Origin: Bacteroidales bacterium | GTDB taxonomy: Bacteria > Bacteroidota > Bacteroidia > Bacteroidales > VadinHA17 | Reading direction: 5' to 3' | Assembly: GCA_018056245.1 (NCBI GenBank) | Contig: JAGPFZ010000019.1 | Location: 1 to 35,922 of the forward strand | Length of the DNA stretch: 35,922 bases | Shown here: positions 1-8,599 of the stretch, in pieces | How positions within the stretch are numbered: position 1 is the stretch's first letter | Layout of the letters: every line of letters starts with the position of its first letter | Notes under the pieces: model-generated | Database searches by the model: none | What the model was told of the DNA's origin: nothing | Seen by the model: only the letters and a program-made list of their open reading frames with translations | Program-made: the position numbers and the translations under genes

Positions 1-562
1 AATATTCCTCAGTAATTTCTCTTATCAGTTTATCAATACGATTTGCGGTAATCGGATCGAGGCCCGAGTTAGGTTCATCACAAAGCAGGTATTTCGGATT
101 AAGTGCAATAGCGCGCGCTATTGCCACTCTTTTTTTCATCCCCCCTGAAAGTTCGGCAGGGTACAAATCGTTCGCATTGATGATATTTACACGTTCAAGG
201 CAAAAATTTACCCTTCTGATTTTTTCCTTCATGGTCATATTTGTGAACATGTCAAGAGGAAATCTAACGTTTTGTTCAACAGTAATCGAGTCGAAAAGTG
301 CACTGCCCTGAAAAAGCATTCCCATTTGCTTTCTTATTTCTTTCTTCTGTTTAAATTCGAGTTTGTTAAACAATACATCATCGAACCATACTTCGCCGCT
401 GTCAATATCATGAAGGCCCACAATTGATTTTAGCAACACCGTTTTACCTGATCCGCTTTGTCCTATAATTAAATTTGTGATACCTGTTTCAAATGTTATA
501 TTGATATCTGAAAGCACCTTACGGCCGTTAAATGATTTACTTAGATTTTTTACTATAATCAT
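1..562 (-). CDS. mlaF: Mla-type lipid ABC transporter ATP-binding protein (3' end cut off by window)
   Basis: This is the ATPase subunit of an Mla-like ABC transporter that moves phospholipids between the membranes. Reading leftwards from ATG at 562, 187 codons stay open to the window edge, so the C-terminus is missing. The motifs are in order: Walker A GQSGSGKT (residues 34-41), Q-loop Gln in MLFQ (85), ABC signature LSGGMKKR (138-145), and Walker B YLLCDEP (158-164) followed by a D-loop SGLD. The start codon overlaps the stop of the upstream permease gene in an ATGA arrangement, which implies translational coupling and a shared complex. The MCE-domain substrate-binding gene (mlaD type) is expected just beyond the window. 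Family assignment to MlaF rather than another ABC ATPase rests on the MlaE partner. Confidence 0.88.
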   Translation of the reverse strand, partial: MIIVKNLSKSFNGRKVLSDINITFETGITNLIIGQSGSGKTVLLKSIVGLHDIDSGEVWFDDVLFNKLEFKQKKEIRKQMGMLFQGSALFDSITVEQNVRFPLDMFTNMTMKEKIRRVNFCLERVNIINANDLYPAELSGGMKKRVAIARAIALNPKYLLCDEPNSGLDPITANRIDKLIREITEEY

Positions 563-1305
563 GATAGTAACAATTGTGTGAGTATAACATTGAATATCAG
601 AATATAAACGCTACTGTATACAACTGACTTTGTTGCGGCCTGTCCAACTTCAAGCGATCCTCCTTTTACAAAATATCCCTGGTAAGCTGAAATGCTTGTA
701 ATAAGGAAAGCGAAGACCACGGTTTTAATAAGTGTATAAGTTATATAATAAGGTATAAATGCATATTGTATTCCGTATATAAATTGTTCAGAAGTTATTA
801 CTCCAATTACCTGAGTTCCTATAAACCATCCTCCAGCTATTCCTACAATAATACTAATCATTGTGAGGAAAGGATTGAAAATAAGAGTAGCTATCATTTT
901 TGGAAGTATTAAATATGAAGCAGAGTTTACTCCCATAATCTCAAGAGCATCTATTTGTTCGGTAACTCTCATTGTTCCGATTTCAGATGCAATATTTGAG
1001 CCTACCTTTCCTGCAAGAATAAGTGCTACTATTGTGGAGGAAAATTCAAGAATTATTGAATCGCGACATCCCAACCCTATAAGGTATGCAGGATAAATAG
1101 GATTTTCAGTATTATAAGCCGTCTGAAGTGTAATCGCGGCACCCATAAAAAATGAAATAATCACAGTTATTCCTATTGAATTGATCCCAAGAAAAATCAA
1201 TTCTTTAATGGTCTGTTTATAATAAACCGATGCTTTCTCAGGTTTTGAAAATACCTTTCCAAGTAGAATGAAATAGCGTCCTAAGCTTTCAAGAAATTTG
1301 AACAT
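559..1305 (-). CDS. mlaE: MlaE-family ABC transporter permease
   Basis: This is the membrane permease of an Mla-type lipid transporter, 248 residues from the chosen ATG at 1305 (MFKFLESLGRY), the usual MlaE length. An open frame extends further upstream to 1512, but it runs into the divergent manC gene and looks non-coding, so a start at 1305 (or ATG 1326) is preferred. Several hydrophobic segments are visible. The conserved MlaE core is present: a Gly-rich stretch ending in GKVGSNIASEIGTM, then TEQIDALEIMGVN. The stop overlaps the ATPase start by four bases. The pair probably works with an MCE protein encoded outside the window to keep outer-membrane lipid asymmetry. Confidence 0.9.
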   Translation of the reverse strand: MFKFLESLGRYFILLGKVFSKPEKASVYYKQTIKELIFLGINSIGITVIISFFMGAAITLQTAYNTENPIYPAYLIGLGCRDSIILEFSSTIVALILAGKVGSNIASEIGTMRVTEQIDALEIMGVNSASYLILPKMIATLIFNPFLTMISIIVGIAGGWFIGTQVIGVITSEQFIYGIQYAFIPYYITYTLIKTVVFAFLITSISAYQGYFVKGGSLEVGQAATKSVVYSSVYILIFNVILTQLLLS

Positions 1306-1395
1306 TTCGTATGTTTTCCAGCGCATAAAATTATAAATAATTGCCGTATTAACCTGATCAATATTATAAAAGCGTATCGCTGTATAAATTGTTCT

Positions 1396-1403
1396 TATAT
1401 TTG
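1396..1403 (+). promoter_or_regulatory. Bacteroidota-type -7 element before manC
   Basis: TATATTTG matches the TAnnTTTG element of the Bacteroidota primary sigma factor and ends 29 bases before the manC ATG. No TTG is seen at the expected distance upstream, so only the -7 half is supported. Confidence 0.4.
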
Positions 1404-1432
1404 CAATAATGTGAATAAAAATCCATCGAATA

Positions 1433-2518
1433 ATGAAAAATCGATACGTAATAATTATGGCTGGTGGCATTGGCAGCCGTTTCTGGCCTTTAAGCCGGAA
1501 ACAAAAACCCAAACAGTTTCTCGATATTCTAGGAAGGGGAGAGACTCTTATTCAGGAGACTTATAGACGTTTTAAAAAAGTATGTCCTGAAGAAAATATT
1601 TTTGTCGTTACAAATGTCGAACACAAAGAAATAGCAATCGAACAACTTGGAATTAGTTCGGACAGGGTACTAGCTGAACCCTTGAGACGAAATACAGCTC
1701 CATGCATAGCTTATGGCGTTTTTAGAATAAAGAAAGAAAACCCCGATGCCGTAATTGCAGTAACACCTTCCGATCATCTTATTACTAAAGAGGATGAATT
1801 CTGTAATGTTATTAATAGGGCTTTTGAATTTGTTGCAAATCATAATGCTCTTCTAACTCTTGGCATTAAACCCGACAGACCTGAAACAGGTTATGGATAT
1901 ATACAGGCAAACCGCAAAAAGCCTATGCCAGGATATGATAAACTGTTTAAAGTTAAGACATTTACTGAAAAACCTAATATTGAGCTAGCGAAAGTGTTTC
2001 TTGAAAGTGGCGACTTTTACTGGAACTCAGGAATATTTTTTTGGAATCTCAATTCAATACTCGAAGCTTTTTCAAAGTATTTACCCGACATATACACGGC
2101 TTTTAAGGAAGGAAAGGATTTTCTTGGTACCGAGGAAGAAGAGTCTTTTATATCACGAACATATATCTCATTTAAAAATATTTCAATTGATTATGCTATA
2201 ATGGAGAAAGCTGACAACGTGTATGTTATATATACAGATATTGGATGGTCGGATCTTGGTACCTGGAGCTCTCTTTATGAACATTCTGCGGCAGATAGTT
2301 ACGGAAATGTTGTTACTAGCGGTGAATTGTTTACTTATAACACATTTTATAATATTGTCAATATTACACCAGGAAAAATAGCTGTATTAGAAGGCCTTGA
2401 AGACTATATTATTGTCGACTCAGGTGATATCCTTATGATAGTTAAGAAAAAAGATGAACAGAATATTAAATATTACCTCGAGGATGTTAAGAAGAAAACA
2501 GGTGAAAAATATCTTTAG
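1433..2518 (+). CDS. manC: Mannose-1-phosphate guanylyltransferase
   Basis: The enzyme makes GDP-mannose from mannose-1-phosphate and GTP in the cytoplasm, feeding GDP-mannose and GDP-fucose surface sugars. The N-terminus carries the nucleotidyltransferase signature GGIGSRFWPLSR (residues 11-22) followed by KPKQF (25-29). The sugar-site motif FTEKP follows near residue 180, then the WNSGIFFW segment. At 361 residues it is the short monofunctional form without the C-terminal phosphomannose isomerase cupin found in about 480-residue bifunctional ManC proteins. It is transcribed divergently from the mlaE operon and stands alone, converging on gldN through a shared terminator. Confidence 0.93.
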   Translation: MKNRYVIIMAGGIGSRFWPLSRKQKPKQFLDILGRGETLIQETYRRFKKVCPEENIFVVTNVEHKEIAIEQLGISSDRVLAEPLRRNTAPCIAYGVFRIKKENPDAVIAVTPSDHLITKEDEFCNVINRAFEFVANHNALLTLGIKPDRPETGYGYIQANRKKPMPGYDKLFKVKTFTEKPNIELAKVFLESGDFYWNSGIFFWNLNSILEAFSKYLPDIYTAFKEGKDFLGTEEEESFISRTYISFKNISIDYAIMEKADNVYVIYTDIGWSDLGTWSSLYEHSAADSYGNVVTSGELFTYNTFYNIVNITPGKIAVLEGLEDYIIVDSGDILMIVKKKDEQNIKYYLEDVKKKTGEKYL

Positions 2519-2542
2519 ACTTAAAACGAAATAAGAATAAAA

Positions 2543-2576
2543 AAAAAGGAAGTGGCAATTAAGACACTTCCTTTTT
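2543..2576. terminator. Bidirectional intrinsic terminator between manC and gldN
   Basis: A perfect stem GGAAGTG / CACTTCC (2548-2554 and 2565-2571) is flanked by A5-7 on the left and T5 on the right, extending the symmetry to AAAAAGGAAGTG/CACTTCCTTTTT. This is a hairpin with a U-tract on either strand, lying exactly between two convergent genes. Confidence 0.85.
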
Positions 2577-2592
2577 ATTCTATCAATTTATT

Positions 2593-3435
2593 CTAATATT
2601 CCCACAAATCGTGTTCAAAATTAGATATTTCCTTTTTAATTCTTTCTGCTTCGAACATAGCATCTTTCCCTGTAGCATATTCAACTATTGACCTGTCGTC
2701 GAACACATTAGATTCACCATATATGTAACTTCCGAATTTTCTTAGCATAAAGAGATCGTCATAAGAAATTCTTTGTGAATCGTTAAATGCATTGAATACC
2801 TCCTTTTTAGCAAGCAGGTCTCTTATCTCATCATATCTTACCCAGAAGGTGGGATTACGCACTGTACGTTGTGTTGCCTGGTCGAAATAAATATAAATAG
2901 GACAGATACCAATTATTCTTACATCGAGTTTAGAATGCTTCTTATCGAAGAACCATTGTTCATAAAGAAGGAGTTGTTTTACATCGGCTGGATTTGCTTG
3001 TTGCTGAATAACTGTATCTTTTAGAATTTGAGTGTTGACGTCCTGAATTTGGGTAGTAACAAGTTTAGCGCCAAGCTTTGACTCAACATCGGCATAAGTA
3101 AGACTAATAGGTAATGTATCAACAACCAGGTTATAATCATAAGCATTAAGTCGGCCCGCCTTTATTTCTTCGAGTAGAATACCCATAAAGTTTTTTCTTC
3201 CGTCGGGCATAGTCTTGGTAGGATAATATAGCGGTTGATTGATTTTCTCGCGTAGATCGATTATTCTGTAAATGAATTTTGACCATACCACATCAGCTTC
3301 CCTAAGATAAGGGTAGTTTATTTTCTGATTTTCTGTAATGGATTTTTGATAAATATCTTTAAATGTCTGGGCATTAGCATTAATAAAAGTGCCGAACATT
3401 AAAAGAATAATTCCGTAAAATATTTTTTTCTTCAT
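2593..3435 (-). CDS. gldN: Type IX secretion / gliding protein GldN (PorN)
   Basis: A periplasmic component of the T9SS core, which with the lipoprotein GldK forms the ring-like assembly under the outer membrane. The 280-residue product has a clear Sec signal peptide ([15 protein letters not shown], cleavage near NANAQ, residues 19-23). The family segments follow: [20 protein letters not shown], then QPLYYPT near residue 80, [15 protein letters not shown], and the tail [15 protein letters not shown]. It is the last gene of the operon, 16 bases after gldM, and ends at a bidirectional terminator. Order and length match gldN/porN in gliding flavobacteria and Porphyromonas. Confidence 0.95.
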   Translation of the reverse strand: MKKKIFYGIILLMFGTFINANAQTFKDIYQKSITENQKINYPYLREADVVWSKFIYRIIDLREKINQPLYYPTKTMPDGRKNFMGILLEEIKAGRLNAYDYNLVVDTLPISLTYADVESKLGAKLVTTQIQDVNTQILKDTVIQQQANPADVKQLLLYEQWFFDKKHSKLDVRIIGICPIYIYFDQATQRTVRNPTFWVRYDEIRDLLAKKEVFNAFNDSQRISYDDLFMLRKFGSYIYGESNVFDDRSIVEYATGKDAMFEAERIKKEISNFEHDLWEY

Positions 3436-3451
3436 TGCCGATATATATTTT

Positions 3452-5113
3452 CTAATTAACGGTAATAATTATAGGTGCAAGTTCCTGTGGTCTTCTGTCG
3501 GGACCCATTGCTTTTATATTTTCAATAATTAATTTTCTGCCTCTGGTAAGTCCTTTTACAAGTGCTTTCTGGTCGGCAGTTAAAAGGTTGCTTTTGCTAT
3601 CTCTGGATATATCGAATCCTTTTTCGGTTGTTGAAAGTCTGAATTCGATGATATTATATCTCAGGTCGAAATCAAATCCTTCAAGCACGGCAAACAAAGC
3701 TTGTTGAGCTTCAAGTTCGCTCTTGCTTACGGACGCACTTCCGGTTTTTCCAGCGAACATTGCAACAGGTTTTGGTATTGCTTTTATTCTGAATTCCATT
3801 GGCTGGAAAGGCTGTAATTTACCACTGATTTCTGCCGATACAATAATTTGTGCCGTTTGTCCGACAGCATCATTGGCTGGCATGGCCTTCCATTCGCCCG
3901 GGAAGTTTTCACCTTTTGTATTTTTAACTTTACCTTTCTGAATATTTCCGTTTCTCATGGCTGCCCTTATTTTATCAGAGCCAACGCCAGGTACTGATAT
4001 ATCAATTGGATTCTCGATACCGGCATAAAGCACGTTCATAGCAGTTGGTGAAATAACTACGTTAGGTGCGCCAACTGAGTATTCCTCTTTGAAAGGATAT
4101 GAAACCATTGATCCGTCAGGTGCTTTCAGTGTAATCAGGCCGCCCCACGTTTTAGCACCAATAGTATTAGCCTTTACCTTATATACTCCTCTACCCGCCT
4201 GATCCACAGGAAGAGTTATATAATCACCAACCATTTCATATTTCACTGATCCATCGGCATTTACAGTGGACCTGTATTCTCCGACTGTAATTTTAGGCAC
4301 CTGAGTAGTATCAATAGCGGTGAGAAAAACCTCGGCCATATAATCATTGCCCTGCATAACATAAGTTGAAGCCGGCTTAACTGTTGCAAATATTTTATTG
4401 AATTTAAATGAGCGGGCATCAATTTGTTCATAAAGGAAATTAAGAAGGTCTGTCTCGGCATTTCGTACATCAATCTGCATTTTGGAAAGTAGTGTGACGG
4501 TTGCAACCAGAGGTAACATCTGGAAAGTATAGTTTTCCCACCTCTCTTTTTCTCCTTCTTTGTTAATAACGTCGTCTGTATTGAATATGCTTCTTAGCGA
4601 TTCCTCAATTGAGATACTTCTCCCGTTCAACAATGTTATCATATCATCTCGGTATGTATTAATCATTGCTTTCAGGTCATTTGCTTTTCCATTTTCATGG
4701 GCTCCGATGAGTATTTGAGAAGGGACATCTATTTGATCAATTTTTTTAACCTCATCAATTATAACTTCTCTGCCATTCACGGCTGGAGTGTCGTCTCCTT
4801 CAGCCGTTTTTATTATTTCAATTTTAAGGTCCTGAAGATAATCGAATAACTCATCTGATCTTTGCTTCACTTCATAAGCTTTATCTCTTGCTGGTCCTGC
4901 CTTTGCTGGATTTTGTGCCGCAACTCTGTCGAAGGTTTCATAAATCATGTTGTTTTTTGCCGAATAGTTTTCAAGAGTTTTGGAAAGGCCTTTGTCAATA
5001 TTTTTAAACGCTTCCACGGCTTCCTTTGATACGTTCAGGGCAAGCATAGCAGTCAGTACCAGGTACATAAGTCCGATCATCTTTTGCCGTGGAGATAGCT
5101 TCTCTTGAGCCAT
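3452..5113 (-). CDS. gldM: Type IX secretion / gliding motor protein GldM (PorM)
   Basis: An inner-membrane motor subunit with one N-terminal transmembrane helix (residues about 11-30) and a long periplasmic part made of several domains that reaches the GldK/GldN ring. The start reads [20 protein letters not shown]. Arg9, just before the helix, lies where the arginine that pairs with the GldL glutamate sits in Flavobacterium johnsoniae. At 553 residues it has near the usual length. The C-terminal part ([19 protein letters not shown], then [16 protein letters not shown]) matches the last GldM domain. It lies 43 bases after gldL and 16 before gldN. Confidence 0.96.
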   Translation of the reverse strand: MAQEKLSPRQKMIGLMYLVLTAMLALNVSKEAVEAFKNIDKGLSKTLENYSAKNNMIYETFDRVAAQNPAKAGPARDKAYEVKQRSDELFDYLQDLKIEIIKTAEGDDTPAVNGREVIIDEVKKIDQIDVPSQILIGAHENGKANDLKAMINTYRDDMITLLNGRSISIEESLRSIFNTDDVINKEGEKERWENYTFQMLPLVATVTLLSKMQIDVRNAETDLLNFLYEQIDARSFKFNKIFATVKPASTYVMQGNDYMAEVFLTAIDTTQVPKITVGEYRSTVNADGSVKYEMVGDYITLPVDQAGRGVYKVKANTIGAKTWGGLITLKAPDGSMVSYPFKEEYSVGAPNVVISPTAMNVLYAGIENPIDISVPGVGSDKIRAAMRNGNIQKGKVKNTKGENFPGEWKAMPANDAVGQTAQIIVSAEISGKLQPFQPMEFRIKAIPKPVAMFAGKTGSASVSKSELEAQQALFAVLEGFDFDLRYNIIEFRLSTTEKGFDISRDSKSNLLTADQKALVKGLTRGRKLIIENIKAMGPDRRPQELAPIIITVN

Positions 5114-5156
5114 TTTTCAAATAATTTGAATTAATTAATGAACATGGATTACAGGT

Positions 5157-6053
5157 TTACTTTATCGTAGCCAGCATATTCCCGTAAACATTATTCAATT
5201 CTGAAAGGTTTTCATTAAGTTTTGCAATCTGTTCGCGATATTTTTTAGTATCACTTGCCGAATGGGCCAGGTCTTCCACCAGGCTCTGAAGTTCTTTGTA
5301 AAGTGATTCAGATTCTTTAACATAATTATTTGCACCTTTCAGCTGAAGTTCATAAACAGCATTCAGGGCAGACATATTTTTATTTAGAGCTTCAATCTGT
5401 TCCTTGTAAGATTTGCCCCCCATTTCAATGATTGATAATGTATCTGAAATGCTTCTGTAGTTTAATCCGGTTTCATTTATAATCTTTGTAGTGGCCTGAT
5501 ATGATTCATTAAGTTTGCTAAGAGATTCATCAGCCAATTTGATTGTTTCGAGATATTTTTCGGAGGCTGAAGAAACATCCACCATGGCATTCATATTAGT
5601 AGTAGCTTCACTTATTTTCTTTAAGCCTGCTCCGAGATTCTGGAAAAGTTCAGGAGTGATTTCCGACTTTTCAAGCATCTCATCAAATTTTGCAAGGGCA
5701 GCTGATCCAGCACCTCCACCTCCGCCGACGCCAGCAACAGCTGCTCCAAGTCTCTGGAAGTAAGGATCGCGATATTTTCCGCTTGCAGGTAGCTGCTCTT
5801 CGCTTTCCTCTGTTATTCCGGCAAGTTCAGGGTAAACGAGTGACCAATCTACTTCTTCGTGCAATGGTTCAAATGCTGAAAAAAAGAAGATTATTGACTC
5901 GGTGCAGAGCCCAATAGTAAGCATGGTTCCTGCCATAGGCCAGTGCTGTATCTTAAAAAGTGCTCCTAATATAACTATGGAAGCTCCAAAGCCGTAAAGT
6001 TTTGCAATTAAGTTCTTCCATCCACTACTTTGTACTAATTCTGCAAGACTCAT
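5157..6053 (-). CDS. gldL: Type IX secretion / gliding motor protein GldL (PorL)
   Basis: The proton-motive-force-powered inner-membrane partner of GldM. Two adjacent N-terminal transmembrane helices are visible (about residues 18-34 and 41-62), joined by FKIQHWPMAG, a strongly conserved GldL loop. Glu52 in the second helix (GLCTESIIFFF) corresponds to the essential membrane glutamate of the motor. A Pro/Gly-rich linker (about 104-116) leads to a long cytoplasmic helical region with repeated LNENLSELNNVY-like heptads, consistent with coiled coil. It has 298 residues, longer than the shortest flavobacterial GldL because of this cytoplasmic tail. It is encoded between gldK (31 bases upstream) and gldM (43 bases downstream). 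Confidence 0.95.
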   Translation of the reverse strand: MSLAELVQSSGWKNLIAKLYGFGASIVILGALFKIQHWPMAGTMLTIGLCTESIIFFFSAFEPLHEEVDWSLVYPELAGITEESEEQLPASGKYRDPYFQRLGAAVAGVGGGGGAGSAALAKFDEMLEKSEITPELFQNLGAGLKKISEATTNMNAMVDVSSASEKYLETIKLADESLSKLNESYQATTKIINETGLNYRSISDTLSIIEMGGKSYKEQIEALNKNMSALNAVYELQLKGANNYVKESESLYKELQSLVEDLAHSASDTKKYREQIAKLNENLSELNNVYGNMLATIK

Positions 6054-6084
6054 ATATTTATGTTTTAAGTATTATTTAAATAAT

Positions 6085-7428
6085 TTATTTTACTCCGATA
6101 TAAGATCTGACATTACGAAATCCTATGTAAGGTTTTGTAGAATCCTGATATTCGTAATCTCTCGAACTTGTCTGAAGGAAATATGCGATATCTTTCCATG
6201 AACCTCCTCGGATTACTTTACGTTTCATTACAGGAGGATCCTGTGGTTTAGCATTATATTCATAATTAGGATTAAGATCGTGCGTGAAAATATATTCTAC
6301 AGGTTGATATGCTGTTGATGTCCATTCGGCTATGTTGCCCGACATATCATAAAGTCCATACTCATTGGGTTCATAGGAGCCAACTTTAGCTGTATAAACA
6401 GAGCCGTCATCAATATAATTGCCCCTTAGGGGTTTGAAGTTGGCTAAAAAACATCCTTTATAATTTCGTGTATAAGGGCCTCCCCATGGATACATTGAAA
6501 GATCAAGCCCTCCTCTTGCAGCATATTCCCATTCAGTTTCAGTGGGAAGACGATAGGACTGAACATCGGGAATGCCGTTTTTTCTAAGAGCAGTATTCAT
6601 ATAATCGGTTCTCCATACACTGAACGCTCTGGCTTGAACCCATGAAACTCCTACAACAGGATAATCGTCGAATGAAGGATGCCAGAAATAGATCGAAGTC
6701 TGAGGATCGTTAAGCGAATATGTAAAATCCCTGATCCAGCAAAGTGTATCGGGATAAACATTGATAATGTCGTGAATAATAAAAGCCGAACGATCATTAA
6801 CTGGAGAACTAATTCCTTCAAGGTTATATGACTCACCATTATATTTCCCTGTTCCTGCTTTATAATCCTGAACATAAGGAACTCTTGCTGCCTGTTTATA
6901 ATCAACCCAGTAATAAGAATAATTAAGTTTTCTCGTATCAATTTCTTTTCTCCCGTTGAATCTTTCCTGTGGGGGGTAATACATCTCTTCAACTATTTCA
7001 GCGGTTTGCTCATCACGAAGATCAATTTTCTCGTCCCAGTTGAGAACCTTGGGTTCAATTTCATTGCCCTCTTTATCAGTCATGTAATATGCACGACCTT
7101 CAATGCCTGCTTCACCCAGCTTTGTTCTGAGAATAGAATCGCGGACATAATTGACAAACTGACGATATTTATTATTTGTTACTTCTGTCTGGTCCATCCA
7201 GAATGCTTCAACCGTTACTGTTTTTGAAAGTGAATTCAATGCATGAACAGCATCCTCATCGCTGGGACCCATAACGAAACTGCCTGCCGGAATGAAAGCC
7301 ATCTGGTAAGGCTCAGGCTCAAAAAACTTTTTCCTTCCCATTACTCCCGTTAGTTCACCGGTATCCGATGTGCCGCAGCTATTTAACAATAGAATTAAAA
7401 CCAGACTGAAAAAAATTGCCTTTTTCAT
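6085..7428 (-). CDS. gldK: Type IX secretion lipoprotein GldK (PorK)
   Basis: An outer-membrane lipoprotein of the T9SS ring. The preferred start is ATG 7428 (MKKAIFFSLV); another ATG lies three codons upstream at 7437. The signal peptide ends in a lipobox LLNSC, with the lipidated Cys at residue 18. The rest is a formylglycine-generating-enzyme-like (sulfatase-modifying) fold. It has the family stretches AFIPAGSFVMGPSDED, WMDQTEVTNNKYRQFV, YRLPTETEWEYAARGG, GLYDMSGNIAEWTS and VIRGGSWKD. In GldK this fold is structural, not catalytic. Its place between porP and gldL fixes the identity. Confidence 0.95.
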   Translation of the reverse strand: MKKAIFFSLVLILLLNSCGTSDTGELTGVMGRKKFFEPEPYQMAFIPAGSFVMGPSDEDAVHALNSLSKTVTVEAFWMDQTEVTNNKYRQFVNYVRDSILRTKLGEAGIEGRAYYMTDKEGNEIEPKVLNWDEKIDLRDEQTAEIVEEMYYPPQERFNGRKEIDTRKLNYSYYWVDYKQAARVPYVQDYKAGTGKYNGESYNLEGISSPVNDRSAFIIHDIINVYPDTLCWIRDFTYSLNDPQTSIYFWHPSFDDYPVVGVSWVQARAFSVWRTDYMNTALRKNGIPDVQSYRLPTETEWEYAARGGLDLSMYPWGGPYTRNYKGCFLANFKPLRGNYIDDGSVYTAKVGSYEPNEYGLYDMSGNIAEWTSTAYQPVEYIFTHDLNPNYEYNAKPQDPPVMKRKVIRGGSWKDIAYFLQTSSRDYEYQDSTKPYIGFRNVRSYIGVK

Positions 7429-7476
7429 AATAAACATTTGATTTTATATGCAAGTAAGTAATTTTTTATTAAATAA

Positions 7477-8421
7477 TCACAAAAATCTAATACTTTTATA
7501 TTTTTTAGGGCTTTTGCCCAAATTTATATCAAAACAATAATTTACCATAAATTCATGAGAGCCACTCGAACTCTTGCGGATATCCGAAAGTATGAAATCG
7601 TAAGAGTAACCGATTCGAATTCCGTTATAGAGTTCTATTCCAACAATGCCTGAAAGAGCATCACTGGCTCTGTATGAAACGCCACCCCATACTTTTTTAT
7701 TGTATCTTATAAGTGAATTTACAGTAAATTGTACAACACGCCCGTCGCTGAAAGCAAAAACTGAAGGCAGGAATTCAAAAGCCGGATTCCCCAATTGCAT
7801 ATTATATCCTGCAACAGCATAATAATGACGGCTCATATAAGGATGACCTTTTGTAAACTTAAATTCCGCCTGATTTAAATGTGTTACCGATAAACTTCCA
7901 TAAAATTTATCAGTTGTATAATAAACCCCCAGTCCCGCATCAAAAGCAACATGGCTTTCTTTATTTTCAGGAATAAGAGGATCGCCTGAAACCGGTGTAT
8001 GCACATCGCTAGAAGGTATCTGCCATGTCGGATTCAGCGATTTATTAATCACCCCTAATATTATCCCTGCACCTAATTTCCCTGCCCCTAAACTAAAATG
8101 ATATGAATATGAGCCGGAAATCTTTATATCGGAATCAAAGCCTATCTTGTCATTATCGACTATTAGACCTATCCCGCCTTCTGTACCGAACAGCCTAAGA
8201 GGTGCATTAACACTGAAAAGATTTGTGGACGGTGCACCTTTGAATCCGACCCATTGCTGACGCGAAATTGCCGTCGCACATACCATACCGGAAATACCTG
8301 CAAAACCTGGATTAAAATAAAATATATTAAACATATACTGGCTTGAAACAGGATCTTGCTGACCTTTGAGATTTGGAGTCAGAATAAAGATAACAAGAAA
8401 CAGCATATTTAGTTTCTTCAT
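7477..8421 (-). CDS. porP: Type IX secretion outer-membrane protein PorP/SprF family
   Basis: An outer-membrane beta-barrel of the PorP/SprF family that works with the GldK/GldN ring and surface components. The open frame extends to a TTG at 8442, but ATG 8421 gives a proper signal peptide (MKKLNMLFLVIFILT, cleavage near KGQQ), so 314 residues is preferred. Family marks are DPVSSQYMFNIFYFNPGFAG immediately after the signal, GTEGGIGLIVDNDKIG, and the late GIRIGYSYDF strand. It is the first gene of the porP-gldKLMN operon, 48 bases before the gldK ATG, as in P. gingivalis. There are multiple PorP/SprF paralogues in most genomes; position makes this the core one. Confidence 0.92.
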   Translation of the reverse strand: MKKLNMLFLVIFILTPNLKGQQDPVSSQYMFNIFYFNPGFAGISGMVCATAISRQQWVGFKGAPSTNLFSVNAPLRLFGTEGGIGLIVDNDKIGFDSDIKISGSYSYHFSLGAGKLGAGIILGVINKSLNPTWQIPSSDVHTPVSGDPLIPENKESHVAFDAGLGVYYTTDKFYGSLSVTHLNQAEFKFTKGHPYMSRHYYAVAGYNMQLGNPAFEFLPSVFAFSDGRVVQFTVNSLIRYNKKVWGGVSYRASDALSGIVGIELYNGIRIGYSYDFILSDIRKSSSGSHEFMVNYCFDINLGKSPKKYKSIRFL

Positions 8422-8599
8422 TTCTATTACAAGTTCCGGCAATAGTTAATAATAACAATGCAGTAAAAATAAAGAAAAATACTTAAATCATACAAATATT
8501 TAATTATTTATTTAATATTATTCGATATATTTTGATAATTGTATGGAAATTCAGTGATAAAGAATATTATACTGACGGCAAATGATTATAAAACAAGTA

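Noticed and set aside
863-1096. Plus-strand open frame inside mlaE
   Set aside because: It lies wholly opposite the strongly supported MlaE coding sequence and matches no family; it is a shadow frame.
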